From contig NZ_JAQTXM010000017.1 in NCBI RefSeq assembly GCF_028688795.1, positions 1 through 64,000 of the forward strand: a DNA stretch of 64,000 nt, in the 5' to 3' direction. How positions within the stretch are numbered: position 1 is the first letter of the stretch; the number at the start of each line of letters is the position of its first letter. The notes under the pieces are model-generated. The model ran no database searches, had not been told where the DNA came from, and saw only the letters and a list, made by a program, of their open reading frames with translations. The position numbers were made by a program, and so were the translations under genes. Source of the DNA: Rhodoferax sp. GTDB taxonomy: Bacteria > Pseudomonadota > Gammaproteobacteria > Burkholderiales > Burkholderiaceae_C. Below, in pieces: positions 15,265 through 24,124 of this stretch.

Positions 15265-17505
15265 TTAAGCCCTTGATATATCTCCGTGGCGATCTTCTTG
15301 TTTTTCCACTTCGTTAGCCCATGCTTCTTGCGCATGCTGAATTAGGTCATCCAGATACAAATCAACATCTAAATGCCGACGCTCCAGATGCGGCGAAGTC
15401 CGCAACACTGCCAAGACATCATTAACAAGATAATCCTCTTGGAGCATTGCTAGTGCCACCGCATCATCGATCGGGTCTTGGCTTTGAGACTGCAGTCCAG
15501 TGGCATAACGGAGATACATCTGCGCATCAATCTCAAACTGCTGCAACAGTTTTTCAGCAAGCAAGCTTTTTTCCAGTTCCATTTGGAGCGCCCTGCGCTC
15601 ATCATCTTTAACTTGATCCAGCTCTCTGCGTTGCGCAGCAATCCGGTCGAAGGTCTTGTGGCACGGTTGCCCAATTGCATCAAGAACAACAATGACTAAG
15701 TCCTTTTTTGAGGTCTTCTGGCTAGAAAACCCAGCCATGGGCAGCAACTTTTTTTCAGCTGGCAGGTGGCCGCCACCGCCAAAGCTCAAATTGATATCCG
15801 CTTCAATAGCATTGGTCACATCCTGATCGTCCGAGCGCCCAATGCAACGAGGCACTTTGATCACAGCCTGTCGCTCATCGTCACCAGATCCCAAAATCAA
15901 CGCCGGCGTGTAACCCTGCATTTGCATCGCTACCATACGTTCAGGCGCTATCTCATGAACCAACAGGTAATGTGTATTTAAATGGACTGGGGTCAGGTAC
16001 ACATCAAATCCACGCTGATTCGACAAGCGTAGTGCCGGGATCATCGCCTCAATCTGGGTGGCCGTGTAGGCAGGGGCAGCTTGCCCATGCTTGCATTCGC
16101 CAATGGGGTCGATGCGTTCAACTCCCAAAGGACACAAACGGTCTTTCAAAATAAGTCGATAAACCGATGCATCAAGCGCCTTCGCCTGAACGCGCCAAGC
16201 CTGGATTACCAGTGCCTCATCATGCCGACTTGCTAACCGAGAAGCTTTTTCAAAAGTCTGTCCGATTTGGACCTGCTCGAGAGGGTCTTGAGCCCTCGTA
16301 TTCCCTTCAAAACTGTCTGGACTGACGCGTATAAGGCCAGTTGGACCAGCTCCCCCTCCTTCTTTTGGGGTAAAACCGACCTGATCGACGGGATTCTCTT
16401 GTTCGTATTCAGTGGCGTCAGCGCTTTCAAGGTTGACATGAGGTTGCGGATCGTCTGAGATGACGGTTGCATCGGCGCCGACAATTGCGAGGTTTGTCGT
16501 GGCGATACGTTGATCCGGCTTTTCAGGTTCAGGAGCCAAGCCTCGAGGCCTTGAATCTGGGGAGTCAAACTCAGCGTTTGCTCCAGCATCCGGCTTTTCA
16601 GACCCAGTATCTGGCCAGACAAGGCCTATCTCTGGGCTCGCATCTAAGAGAGTTGGTCCCCCGGTTCGTGTTTCTACTTGGCGTCTGGCAAGCTCTGGGT
16701 CATCTGCGTCATCTGCGTCATCGACATAAATAATGTTCTTTTGTATCGCTGCCCACTTGTAGGCCGCGCCAAGTTGTGAGCCAGAAAAGACAACGCCCTG
16801 CCAGCCGAACGAAAACCCGTCGACAGCACCGGCTTCGGCGATATGGGGAATCGAAATCACGCCAGCCTCATCCAGCCTTTGCAGAAACATCGCCATTGTT
16901 GGCACCCCCTGCATGGCAATGGCCACCCGATTTTGCAAGACCAACCGCGCAGGGGTCCTTCCAGTGCGTGACATCATTTCCCGTTCAGCTTTTTTTAAGC
17001 CGGACTTCTTAGGCATCACAATTTTTCCGTCCATGTCATAACTTGGACCTGGCGTCAGCGTGAGGCAAAAGGCTTTCTCCATTTCACCAATGACGCGGGT
17101 TGATTTGAAGTTTTCGTTCTGGCCATGAAAGACTGTCCCGTCAATAAAAACCCGGTTAACGATCAAATGAATGTGCTGATCAGGATGCTTAACCACCAAA
17201 AACTGGGTTTTTTTGAGGTCAAACCCCATGCGTATGAGATAACTTTTGGCGATGGCAATCCAACGCTCATCACTGACATCCTCCCCCAAAGGCATGCGAA
17301 GCGAGCTATGCCAGACCGGTTTGGCAATGTCCGGTCGGCGTCCGGCAATTGCCCAAAACTCAGCCACCATGCTGTTGATGCCGGTACTGGCCAAGTTGCC
17401 AACGATAAGGCGACCATGGCTCGGTCTCCTCATTTCGCCGCCAAAAGCATACCCAAGCACTTCTTTAAAGGCATTGCTACGGCTGATTTTTCTCATGCCC
17501 TTCAT
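15265..17505 (-). CDS. MOBP-like relaxase fused to a primase-like domain (MobA/RepB type)
   Basis: 746 residues. The N-terminal 200 carry a relaxase/mobilisation nuclease domain: a GYAFGGE segment with a possible active Tyr, and the three-His metal motif in VKHPDQHIHLIVNRV. A charged linker follows (VDDADDADD near 270). Around 490-590 is a RepB-type primase-like domain with RGFDVYLTPVHLNTHYLLV and a final QAVIKVPR, as in MobA-RepB fusions of RSF1010-like plasmids. The C-terminal 150 residues are helical. It should nick oriT and lead the strand in conjugation, then prime second-strand synthesis. The gene overlaps mobC by 4 bp. No coupling protein or transfer channel is nearby, so the element would depend on a helper. 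Confidence 0.8.
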   Translation of the reverse strand: MKGMRKISRSNAFKEVLGYAFGGEMRRPSHGRLIVGNLASTGINSMVAEFWAIAGRRPDIAKPVWHSSLRMPLGEDVSDERWIAIAKSYLIRMGFDLKKTQFLVVKHPDQHIHLIVNRVFIDGTVFHGQNENFKSTRVIGEMEKAFCLTLTPGPSYDMDGKIVMPKKSGLKKAEREMMSRTGRTPARLVLQNRVAIAMQGVPTMAMFLQRLDEAGVISIPHIAEAGAVDGFSFGWQGVVFSGSQLGAAYKWAAIQKNIIYVDDADDADDPELARRQVETRTGGPTLLDASPEIGLVWPDTGSEKPDAGANAEFDSPDSRPRGLAPEPEKPDQRIATTNLAIVGADATVISDDPQPHVNLESADATEYEQENPVDQVGFTPKEGGGAGPTGLIRVSPDSFEGNTRAQDPLEQVQIGQTFEKASRLASRHDEALVIQAWRVQAKALDASVYRLILKDRLCPLGVERIDPIGECKHGQAAPAYTATQIEAMIPALRLSNQRGFDVYLTPVHLNTHYLLVHEIAPERMVAMQMQGYTPALILGSGDDERQAVIKVPRCIGRSDDQDVTNAIEADINLSFGGGGHLPAEKKLLPMAGFSSQKTSKKDLVIVVLDAIGQPCHKTFDRIAAQRRELDQVKDDERRALQMELEKSLLAEKLLQQFEIDAQMYLRYATGLQSQSQDPIDDAVALAMLQEDYLVNDVLAVLRTSPHLERRHLDVDLYLDDLIQHAQEAWANEVEKQEDRHGDISRA

Positions 17506-18164
17506 TTGGCAATCGCCTTTGATTTGCTAATCACAGCAGTCAGAGGTGCTTCCTGCACTTTCATGGCTTCGATGAATTCATCAGAAACGCCCAACAGTGC
17601 CGCGCGCAACCTGGACAAAATCATGACCACGTCGGAGATCTCAAGTTGAAGGTGTTCATGGACGCGAGATGCCAATACATTGAGATTGTCAACAGCGCTG
17701 GCCAAGTCACCATAAGCCCGCAAGTTGATCGCAGGAATTTCGCGGGGCAAAGTTCGCGAAAACGCCAAGATGCGCAAGGCCTGTGAGGGAACAAGAGCGC
17801 CACGGACGCGATTTAACTCCATCCACTCATCGTCGTTTAGTCCACAGTTGACTTGATTTAATCTCTTTTTACCACCAAGCTTGGGTTTAGGGCCACGTTT
17901 TCGAGATGACCTAGGTGCATGAATGGTGGTGGCTGGCACCATAGTTGCCGCTACCGCTGGCTTCCCTTTATTTGCGATTTGGATCACGCTAATGTCTGGA
18001 AAAACAATAACTTGTGGCAGAGAAACGTTAATATTTAAATTGGGCCTAGCCGATTTAGCCCTTGCTGTTGTATTAGATTCAGTGATAACCGAATCCGGGT
18101 CGATTTCATCATTGACCATGTTAACATCATCTGCAACGTGAAACATCTTAAGTTCATCAGCCAT
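17502..18164 (-). CDS. mobC: MobC-like relaxosome accessory protein
   Basis: About 220 residues. The start at 18164 is chosen because AAGGA lies 6 nt before that ATG, whereas the ATG at 18170 would touch the Shine-Dalgarno. The N-terminal 80 residues are unrecognised. A basic patch (SSRKRGPKPKLGGKKR) leads into the MobC core (NDDEWMELNRVRG, then the helical AYGDLASAVDNLNVLASRVHEHL block). It would bind oriT and help the relaxase melt the nick site. The 4-bp overlap with the relaxase gene shows one operon. Six 14-bp iterons lie 270 bp upstream. Confidence 0.7.
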   Translation of the reverse strand: MADELKMFHVADDVNMVNDEIDPDSVITESNTTARAKSARPNLNINVSLPQVIVFPDISVIQIANKGKPAVAATMVPATTIHAPRSSRKRGPKPKLGGKKRLNQVNCGLNDDEWMELNRVRGALVPSQALRILAFSRTLPREIPAINLRAYGDLASAVDNLNVLASRVHEHLQLEISDVVMILSRLRAALLGVSDEFIEAMKVQEAPLTAVISKSKAIAK

Positions 18165-18433
18165 ATACATTCCTTCATCATAAATTTTTTACTCCTAATG
18201 AAAATGTTGACGAAAATTGATAACACAAGTAGTCACACAAATAATATTTTCATCCTCTAGAAAAGTTGGACAGCAACACACTCTTGCTACTGATCTTATG
18301 CTGCAAACCTAAGGCGAACATTCAGTCACAATCTTTCATGGACTTGCTCTTTAGATAATAAATTTTCCAAGCAGTGGAAGCTCGATAAAAAACTTTTTGA
18401 CTGAAGGCCTATAGCTGAAATTCAGAAAAATAT

Positions 18434-18517
18434 ACAATGTACATCTTACAATGTACATCTTACAATGTACATCTTACAATGTACATCTTACAATGTACAT
18501 CTTACAATGTACATCTT
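18434..18517 (+). repeat. Six perfect 14-bp iterons (acaatgtacatctt)
   Basis: Six head-to-tail copies of acaatgtacatctt run from 18434 to 18517, followed by a degenerate start of a seventh (acaatctacgc). Each unit holds the palindrome tgtaca. The array lies in AT-rich DNA upstream of mobC-mobA, in no gene. Iterons of this kind mark plasmid replication origins or oriT regions; no replication initiator is seen in the window, so a mobilisation-related binding array is the better guess. Confidence 0.85.
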
Positions 18518-18529
18518 ACAATCTACGCA

Positions 18530-18977
18530 AAATCAGAAACCAACCAAATCTCGCTATGACCATATGAAATCATAGCTGGGTTCAATTTTTCCCCTGCAGA
18601 TCATTTCCTGCTAAGACTTACATGTCTTCAAATTGCACAAAAATCCTTGATAGTCCAGGCTTGCCCTTTTTTTAAAAAAACTGGCGCATTTACCCATTGT
18701 GAAAGATGTTTAAATCAATTTTTTTTCAAATCGAGTATTGAAAAGATCAGATCGTTGATTTAAAGTCATTTAAAACGCTCACAGATGGACCAAGAACGTG
18801 TGATCGCCGATCATCTTTTGACGTCATCGATTTTGTACGCGATGAATTAAATATTTCCAATACGCAACTTAGTGATTGGACCGACCAAACACTTAACCCG
18901 TGAACACGAACATCATGGTGAACCATGTGACATGAGTTAAACCGAGATTGTTCATTAAGACTTTTGCCGACTTTGGC
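18530..18977. other. AT-rich non-coding stretch between iterons and the IS66 remnant
   Basis: No credible gene, only short chance frames. T-rich and A-rich runs near 18670 and 18720 are typical of origin-like or decayed DNA. Confidence 0.4.
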
Positions 18978-19255
18978 GTAAGCGGGTGGCGAAGTCACCT
19001 TGCGGAGATTGGTAATTCTTAAGAGCATCGTGTCCACTTCAACTCAGGTGGACACATGGACACTCCAGAAATTCAAATGCCGCAGGCTGGTCGTAGACGC
19101 GGACGCTACAGTGATCAATTCAAGCGCCAAGTCATAGCGGCTTGCTTTGAGCCGGGCATCTCGACAGCGGCGGTCGCACTGGCCAAGGGCCTCAACGCCA
19201 ACTTGGCACGTCGCTGGGTTGCAGAGTCTTCACAACACAAGGACACCCTCGCGAC
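18978..19255 (+). mobile_element. Left end of an IS66-family element (remnant 1)
   Basis: The end starts gtaagcgggtggcgaag at 18978, the IS66-type terminus, and leads into tnpA at 19056. Sequence matching the opposite-strand copy (21328 downwards) runs through the end, a hairpin and 64 codons of tnpA, then stops near 19250. TnpB, TnpC and the right end are missing, so this is a dead remnant. Confidence 0.75.
19030..19055 (+). promoter_or_regulatory. Hairpin directly before the IS66 tnpA start
   Basis: gtgtccac (19030-19037) and gtggacac (19048-19055) are perfect 8-bp arms around 10 nt, ending one base before the ATG. The structure would hide the ribosome-binding region and so may damp transposase translation. 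The same hairpin, with one mismatch, precedes tnpA in the second remnant. Confidence 0.55.
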
Positions 19256-19469
19256 GCTGCATCACAAGGTTCTGGCTGTCGGCGCATTCTGGGATAGCAG
19301 CATGGATAAGTCGGGGAAAAAGACGATTCAACTGGCTGTGGCACGCCAGCGAAGGCCTTGGTTTGAGGGGTTTTGGGCCAATGCCGGTGAGCCTTTGGCA
19401 TTCACGGATTCAGCTAAAAATCCTAATGAACAATCTCGGTTAAAAGGCAACCAGTCAGATCATTCATGA
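19056..19469 (+). pseudogene. IS66 TnpA, N-terminal half only, fused to unrelated sequence
   Basis: The first 64 residues (MDTPEIQMPQAGRRRGRYSD... to ESSQHKDT) are an IS66 TnpA HTH region, with RYSDQFKRQVIAAC and ISTAAVALAKGLN. After HKDT the sequence diverges completely from the other copy and from the family. The remaining 73 residues read through other DNA. The product, if made, would be a DNA-binding fragment. Confidence 0.7.
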
Positions 19470-20827
19470 TCATGCCCTATTTTTCAGAGCTAAAAAATTC
19501 CTCTAACCTTCATACGCTCGGATTTCAATCTTTTTGATAACACCATCTGATGGTTCCAAAATTCTAAAAAAAAAGCAACTTATTGAAGCATAGTTGAGAC
19601 CATAACCTACACATTGACAGTCTTGAAAATGCTATTGAATTCGTAGCATTTTCGAGAGAATTTTCATTAACTGGAATGCAGGATTTTTGTTACATTGACA
19701 TTTCGTTTCATTAACTGTAATGCGCACAAGTACAGTGGTTTTTGATTTCAAGTGTTCATATTTTGATTTTTTCAAATTCTGCATAAAAAAGCAAAATGTA
19801 ATGCTTCTCCGACGCTCAATGTAGCAAAAGCTGGTTGCTGATTTGACCCTCAAAATCACACATATTTTTGGACAAAAATGATGCGAATTTTTGCCAGAAT
19901 CAATGTTGCTTGTGGACTCATGGTAATCCACACTTGAAGCGATGCGTCATGACAAATTACCATGAAAGATTGGCACGGCAAAATACCCAAATTTGGTGCA
20001 GCACTAATTTGGTGAGACACCAAGGCGAACACCATTCAAATTATGGCGTCGCTCCAACCTTCAAGTCCAACGGCGCCGATAAATAGATGTCGATTGATAG
20101 ACAATTTGAGGGTCGCGAGATTTTGGTTGAGCAACAAGAATCTAGCGTTTGGCTGATTCGCACGGCCACTGTCATTCCTGATAACGAACGCTGGGCGCAA
20201 AATCCCAGTCCTGCCGTTTGTAGAATCGGACGCTGAGATTTTTGGCATATTACGGGCGGCAGTCACTGACCAAGGTCGCAACGCCATGACAGGCTCATTA
20301 CAACTCAAGCCGTTAACTCGGGCCTTACCCTGGTTAAAAACAATTAGGATGATTTCAAAGGCTACCCAGGATTAGTCGTTGAGAACTGGGCAGTTTAAGA
20401 AATCAGTTACGAATGGATCTAGCTCGCTTGACTAGTCCCTCAAACGTATCGACATGTCTTTGACCGCTACTGACGGCACCTGACCAGCGTCGAACTGGGC
20501 AGCCGGAATTCACCCTGTCGTGAGCCACAACGTTATGTCGTATCGCTACCAAGCGGCGGTACGAATTTGAACACGATTGATCGTGCCGACCATATTGGCA
20601 TATTCGGCGTAGCCACAATCGACCCAAAGAAACTTGGCTTGTGTTTGCCGACTCTCTTTGGCAACAATGCCGCGAACTTAAGCCTCACACTTTGTAAGCC
20701 ATGCTCGGATGCGGTTTGAGATGCCGATTTGGTCTTTCTGATTTTCGACCTTGTCTGCGTTTGTGTGAATTTGCGCCGAGCAAACCAAAGGCTTTCTCTA
20801 GCAAGGCAGCCAGGCATTCCAGTCCGA
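19470..20827. other. Decayed DNA between two opposed IS66 remnants
   Basis: No intact gene. AT-rich from 19480 to 19960. Two stretches read like real protein but are short or interrupted. On the plus strand, 20087-20236 encodes 49 residues (MSIDRQFEGREILVEQQESS...). On the minus strand, about 20575-20830 gives ADKVENQKDQIGISNRIRAW, a stop, then AKFLWVDCGYAEYANMVG. Neither is recognised. They are probably remnants of genes destroyed when the IS66 copies deleted neighbouring DNA. Confidence 0.4.
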
Positions 20828-21250
20828 TCACCAATCTGGGCAAGATTCGCTGCAGACACGCACCCGCGTAGGCCCGATTACAGTGTCGGTTGCTGGCCGC
20901 TTACAGTGGATATGCACGGTGGTGGCGCCGTGCTGGAGTTCGATGCGAATGTCGGCTTGCCGGGTGGCGCTCGCTGATGGGACTGATTCAAGTTTGATGG
21001 GGATGAAGGCAGGGACGGTGTGAGCTGGTGCCAACGTTGTGGCCGTCTTCGATGACCGGGTGTCCTTGTGCTGTGAAGACTCTGCAACCCAGCAACGTGC
21101 CAAGTTGGCGTTGAGGCCGTTGGCCAGCGCGATCGCCGCTGTCGAGATGCCCGGCTCAAGGCAAGCCGCTATGACTTGGCGCTTGAATTTATCACTGTAG
21201 CGTCCGCGCCGACGACCAGCCTGCGGCATTTGAATTTCTGGAGTGTCCAT
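20828..21250 (-). pseudogene. IS66 TnpA, C-terminus altered
   Basis: 140 residues. The N-terminal HTH half is nearly identical to remnant 1 (64 shared residues with 5 differences). The middle holds the normal TnpA continuation (VPAFIPIKLES, then ADIRIELQHGATTVHIH), but the usual final 'WLRELL' is replaced by an unrelated Arg-rich tail. The break lies near 20900. TnpB and TnpC do not follow. Confidence 0.7.
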
Positions 21251-21328
21251 GTATCCACCTGAGTTGAGGTGGACACGATGCTCCTAAGAATTGCCAATCC
21301 CCGCAAGGTGACTTCGCCACCCGTTTAC
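20905..21328 (-). mobile_element. Left end of an IS66-family element (remnant 2), opposite orientation
   Basis: On the minus strand the end starts gtaaacgggtggcgaag at 21328, matching remnant 1 with one change. It then carries the same hairpin and tnpA. With remnant 1 it encloses 2.35 kb as an inverted pair of left ends. No 8-bp target repeat is shared by the outer flanks. Confidence 0.72.
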
Positions 21329-21362
21329 CTTTAACTTAAAGTTCTACCGCCTGATCAATCGA

Positions 21363-22604
21363 TTAATTCGGAAAAAGGACGCCTGACCACAATTCATTGA
21401 GGTCAGGAAAATTCCACTTATCCGGGTCTTCACGCTGGTGAATTTTTTCCAGGCTATCGGAACGCGACAGGTCCACCACATAAGGAACGATGCGCAGGCC
21501 CGATTTGGTGGAATAAAACACCTTCACCAAGGGTGTGGTCAATGACTTGCCCGACTGCTCGGTCACCACGCCAATGCGTCCGGAGGTGAGTCGCACCAGC
21601 GACCCTACCGGGTAAATCCCCATGCTTTTGACAAATGCCTGAAACACCTTAGGGTCGAAGTGGCCCTTCCATTCAGCCATTTTTCGCAACGACTCGGCCG
21701 GATCCCAACCTGTCTTATAAGGCCGATTTGAGGTGATCGCGTCATAGACATCACACACCGCACCCATCTTGGCATACAGGTTGATCTCATCACCCTTGAG
21801 GCGCTCCGGGTAACCCGAGCCATCCATTTTTTCATGGTGATGCAGCACCACGTCGAGCGCGACAGCGTCCACTTGCGGGCTACCCTTGAGCATTTTGAAG
21901 CCTTCGGTCGGGTGAGTCTTCATGATGTCAAATTCTGCATCGGTCAATTTGCCCGGCTTGTTCAGCACCTCGGTGGGCATGGCCACCTTGCCCAGGTCAT
22001 GCAGCAAACCCGCCATGCCGCAGGCGCGGGTTTGCGCATCGTCCAGACCCAGTTGTTTGGCCAGTGACACCATCATGGCGCACACTGCCACCGAGTGCAT
22101 GTAGGTGTAATCATCGGCCGTTTTAATACGCGCCATGCTGATGATGGCGCCCGGGTTGCGCGCGATAGAGTCTGAAATGTCTTCCACCAACTGGCGCGCG
22201 CCGCCAACATCCACCGCGTTGCCCATGCGAACTTCTTCAAACATAGACACCACGGCGGCTTTGGATTCCAGACAGATGCGCGCAGCACGTTCCATTTCTT
22301 TGGCCGCGCTTGCTGGCGCAATGTCTCGCGAGATGGGCGACGCCACGGGTGATGCGGCGGCAGGCGGCTCGGGGGCGTCCACTTCGCTTGCTTGGGCAAC
22401 GACCATCACACCCACGGGCACATCCAGGCCCAAGCTGCAATCAATCCACACCTCTTTGATGGAGCTGGCCAAAATCAGGGCCAGATCATTGGCATCCTTC
22501 AGTACGAAACCAGTGCGCCAAAAGGGGTGGTCCATCCAGGCGCCACAAAACTCCTTGAGGTGCATGCCAAGTTGCAACTGATCGACGTGGATTCGTTTGA
22601 GCAT
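21363..22604 (-). CDS. HD-GYP cyclic-di-GMP phosphodiesterase with DUF3391
   Basis: 413 residues. The N-terminal 130 are a DUF3391 domain (MLKRIHVDQLQLGMHLKEF...), common in front of HD-GYP. The HD-GYP domain spans about 160-340 with the metal and substrate motifs LLHDLGK and HHHEKMDGSGYP, and a YDAITSNRPYK block. All signature residues are present, so it should hydrolyse cyclic-di-GMP to pGpG or GMP in the cytoplasm. It is monocistronic. It marks the return to core-type DNA after the mobile region. Confidence 0.92.
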   Translation of the reverse strand: MLKRIHVDQLQLGMHLKEFCGAWMDHPFWRTGFVLKDANDLALILASSIKEVWIDCSLGLDVPVGVMVVAQASEVDAPEPPAAASPVASPISRDIAPASAAKEMERAARICLESKAAVVSMFEEVRMGNAVDVGGARQLVEDISDSIARNPGAIISMARIKTADDYTYMHSVAVCAMMVSLAKQLGLDDAQTRACGMAGLLHDLGKVAMPTEVLNKPGKLTDAEFDIMKTHPTEGFKMLKGSPQVDAVALDVVLHHHEKMDGSGYPERLKGDEINLYAKMGAVCDVYDAITSNRPYKTGWDPAESLRKMAEWKGHFDPKVFQAFVKSMGIYPVGSLVRLTSGRIGVVTEQSGKSLTTPLVKVFYSTKSGLRIVPYVVDLSRSDSLEKIHQREDPDKWNFPDLNELWSGVLFPN

Positions 22605-22928
22605 GAAAACGGGAATATCTGTTCGTTAAACTGCGGTCAGTATAAAAGTCAATCGAAACATACAGCTTGATAAACTGAAGCCGCAGTTGCCTGGTAAACC
22701 ATTGGCCAAAAGCACTTCGATATTCAAGCCAGCCTCAATCAAAAAAGGATCACGCTTTTTGCAAGTCCGGCATCCAGTTCAAGGGTTTGCTGTAGCCGCT
22801 CTTGAGAGATCAGGCACTATCTGAAAAAACATGCAGCCCAACTGAAGCTTTTCTTGCCGCCCGGGCACCTAAAGGGTCACCACGGTTCAAGCTGAAACAA
22901 CGGGGTGACTCAAAAACAAAGCGTTTGT
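22605..22928. other. 324-bp gap between HD-GYP gene and conserved hypothetical
   Basis: No gene supported. The stretch holds the HD-GYP promoter (minus strand) and the 3' flank of the next minus-strand gene. No clear hairpin with T-run was seen. Confidence 0.4.
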
Positions 22929-23567
22929 TTAGTGCAAGTGGCGGGGTTTTCGGCCACCGCCGTGACCCATGCCACCACCAGCGCCGCCAGAGCCACGTGG
23001 CGGCTTGCCAAGCTGAAGCGAGCTGACCAAGTCATCAAAACGCTGGCTGAACAAGGTGTCAATGGCAGCGACCACACCTCCGAGTTCGGCACCGTCAAAA
23101 TGACGCTCCATCAAACTGACCACGTCCTGGACCAACAGGTCACGCTGAACCTGCATGATGGACGCTGGATCGGGACCAACAAAAAGTATGACGAAATCGT
23201 CACGTGATTCGGCGTCAGGTGTGTCGCCTTCATCTTCTTCATCAAACTCAGCATCGTAAAAGGTGACCTCAATCGCTGCGCCGGTCTGTGCCACTTCATT
23301 TAGGTTCATGCACATCTCGTCAAGTACTTGACGAAAATCGTCGTCGCCCTCAACCGTCCAGCACATTTGAAGCAGATGATCTGCGGACTCGAACTGAATG
23401 CCTGGCTCATCTTCATAAAAACTGCCCGATGCATCTTTGAGCGAGCGAGCACCAGCGTACTTCCACAGGGGCTTGAGTGCGTCCTGCAAATGATCAAAAG
23501 TGACGTCTGCTCGCAACGTCACTTGACCATGCACATGAATTTCGAGAGGAGCGTTATAGCGGGCCAT
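22929..23567 (-). CDS. Conserved hypothetical protein of Comamonadaceae type
   Basis: 212 residues, no known function. It starts MARYNAPLEIHVHGQVTLR, is acidic in the middle (EFDEEDEGDTPD), and ends with a Gly-rich and basic tail (GSGGAGGGMGHGGG, then RKPRHLH). There is no signal peptide or membrane segment. From memory this resembles a family carried as DUF6806 in Burkholderiales; I cannot verify the number. The Gly/His/Arg tail could bind metal or RNA. It lies directly upstream (plus-strand sense) of a tRNA cluster. Confidence 0.75.
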   Translation of the reverse strand: MARYNAPLEIHVHGQVTLRADVTFDHLQDALKPLWKYAGARSLKDASGSFYEDEPGIQFESADHLLQMCWTVEGDDDFRQVLDEMCMNLNEVAQTGAAIEVTFYDAEFDEEDEGDTPDAESRDDFVILFVGPDPASIMQVQRDLLVQDVVSLMERHFDGAELGGVVAAIDTLFSQRFDDLVSSLQLGKPPRGSGGAGGGMGHGGGRKPRHLH

Positions 23568-23585
23568 GAGATGTAAGTGTAGCGG

Positions 23586-23678
23586 TGGTGCCCGAGACCG
23601 GAATCGAACCGGTACGCCCGTTATTCACGAAGCGGCGGATTTTAAGTCCGATGTGTCTACCTATTCCACCACTCGGGC
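23586..23678 (-). tRNA. tRNA-Leu (anticodon UAA)
   Basis: The minus strand folds as a class II tRNA: acceptor GCCCGAG/CTCGGGC, anticodon loop CTTAAAA giving UAA, a long variable arm, GGTTCGATTCC T-arm and encoded CCA (23586-23588). Confidence 0.95.
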
Positions 23679-23696
23679 ACGGTTGTATTGTGAAAC

Positions 23697-23730
23697 AAAA
23701 AAGCCCCGTCGCTGCAACTGACAGGGCTTT
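23697..23730 (-). terminator. Rho-independent terminator between tRNA-Cys and tRNA-Leu
   Basis: On the minus strand AAAGCCCTGTC pairs with the GACGGGGCTTT arm around a short loop and is followed by a T-run. It ends the transcript that carries the Cys tRNA. Confidence 0.7.
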
Positions 23731-23753
23731 CAGAAACAAATTCAAACCAAAAC

Positions 23754-23827
23754 TGGAGGCGCGACCCAGAGTCGAACTGGGCTAGACGGATTTGCAATCC
23801 GTTGCATAACCGCTTTGCTATCGCGCC
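23754..23827 (-). tRNA. tRNA-Cys (anticodon GCA)
   Basis: Acceptor GGCGCGA pairs with TCGCGCC, the anticodon loop ATTGCAAAT gives GCA, the T-arm is AGTTCGACTCT and CCA is encoded. 74 nt including CCA. Confidence 0.95.
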
Positions 23828-23838
23828 AAAACCCTGAC

Positions 23839-23866
23839 AAAAAAGGGAAGCTACTGCTTCCCTTTT
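23839..23866 (-). terminator. Rho-independent terminator between tRNA-Gly and tRNA-Cys
   Basis: An 11-bp perfect stem (AAAAGGGAAGC / GCTTCCCTTTT) with a 4-nt loop runs into six T's on the minus strand. Confidence 0.75.
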
Positions 23867-23874
23867 CATAAATC

Positions 23875-23950
23875 TGGAGCGGGAAAAGAGACTCGAACTC
23901 TCGACCTATACCTTGGCAAGGTATCGCTCTACCAACTGAGCTATTCCCGC
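23875..23950 (-). tRNA. tRNA-Gly (anticodon GCC), copy 1
   Basis: 76 nt. Acceptor GCGGGAA/TTCCCGC, D-arm AGCTCAGTTGGTAGAGC, anticodon loop TTGCCAA giving GCC, encoded CCA. Identical to copy 2. Confidence 0.96.
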
Positions 23951-23985
23951 AAAACACAGGCTCACGCCTATGAAAAATGAAACAC

Positions 23986-24061
23986 TGGAGCGGGAAAAGA
24001 GACTCGAACTCTCGACCTATACCTTGGCAAGGTATCGCTCTACCAACTGAGCTATTCCCGC
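23986..24061 (-). tRNA. tRNA-Gly (anticodon GCC), copy 2
   Basis: 76 nt, identical in sequence to copy 1, separated from it by 35 bp that contain a small AGGC-GTGA-GCCT hairpin. A tandem duplication. Confidence 0.96.
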
Positions 24062-24124
24062 GTTTCAAGCCTTAAATTATAGCGTAACTTTCCACCCACT
24101 TGATCTTGAGTGCATCAAAATTTA

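Noticed and set aside
18434-18517. 14-bp repeats considered as a CRISPR array
   Set aside because: Units are contiguous with no spacers and too short. Iterons fit better.
23586-24061. tRNA genes considered as the attachment site of the mobile region
   Set aside because: The mobile region ends near 21330, two core genes lie between it and the tRNAs, and no tRNA 3' duplicate was seen at the other side.
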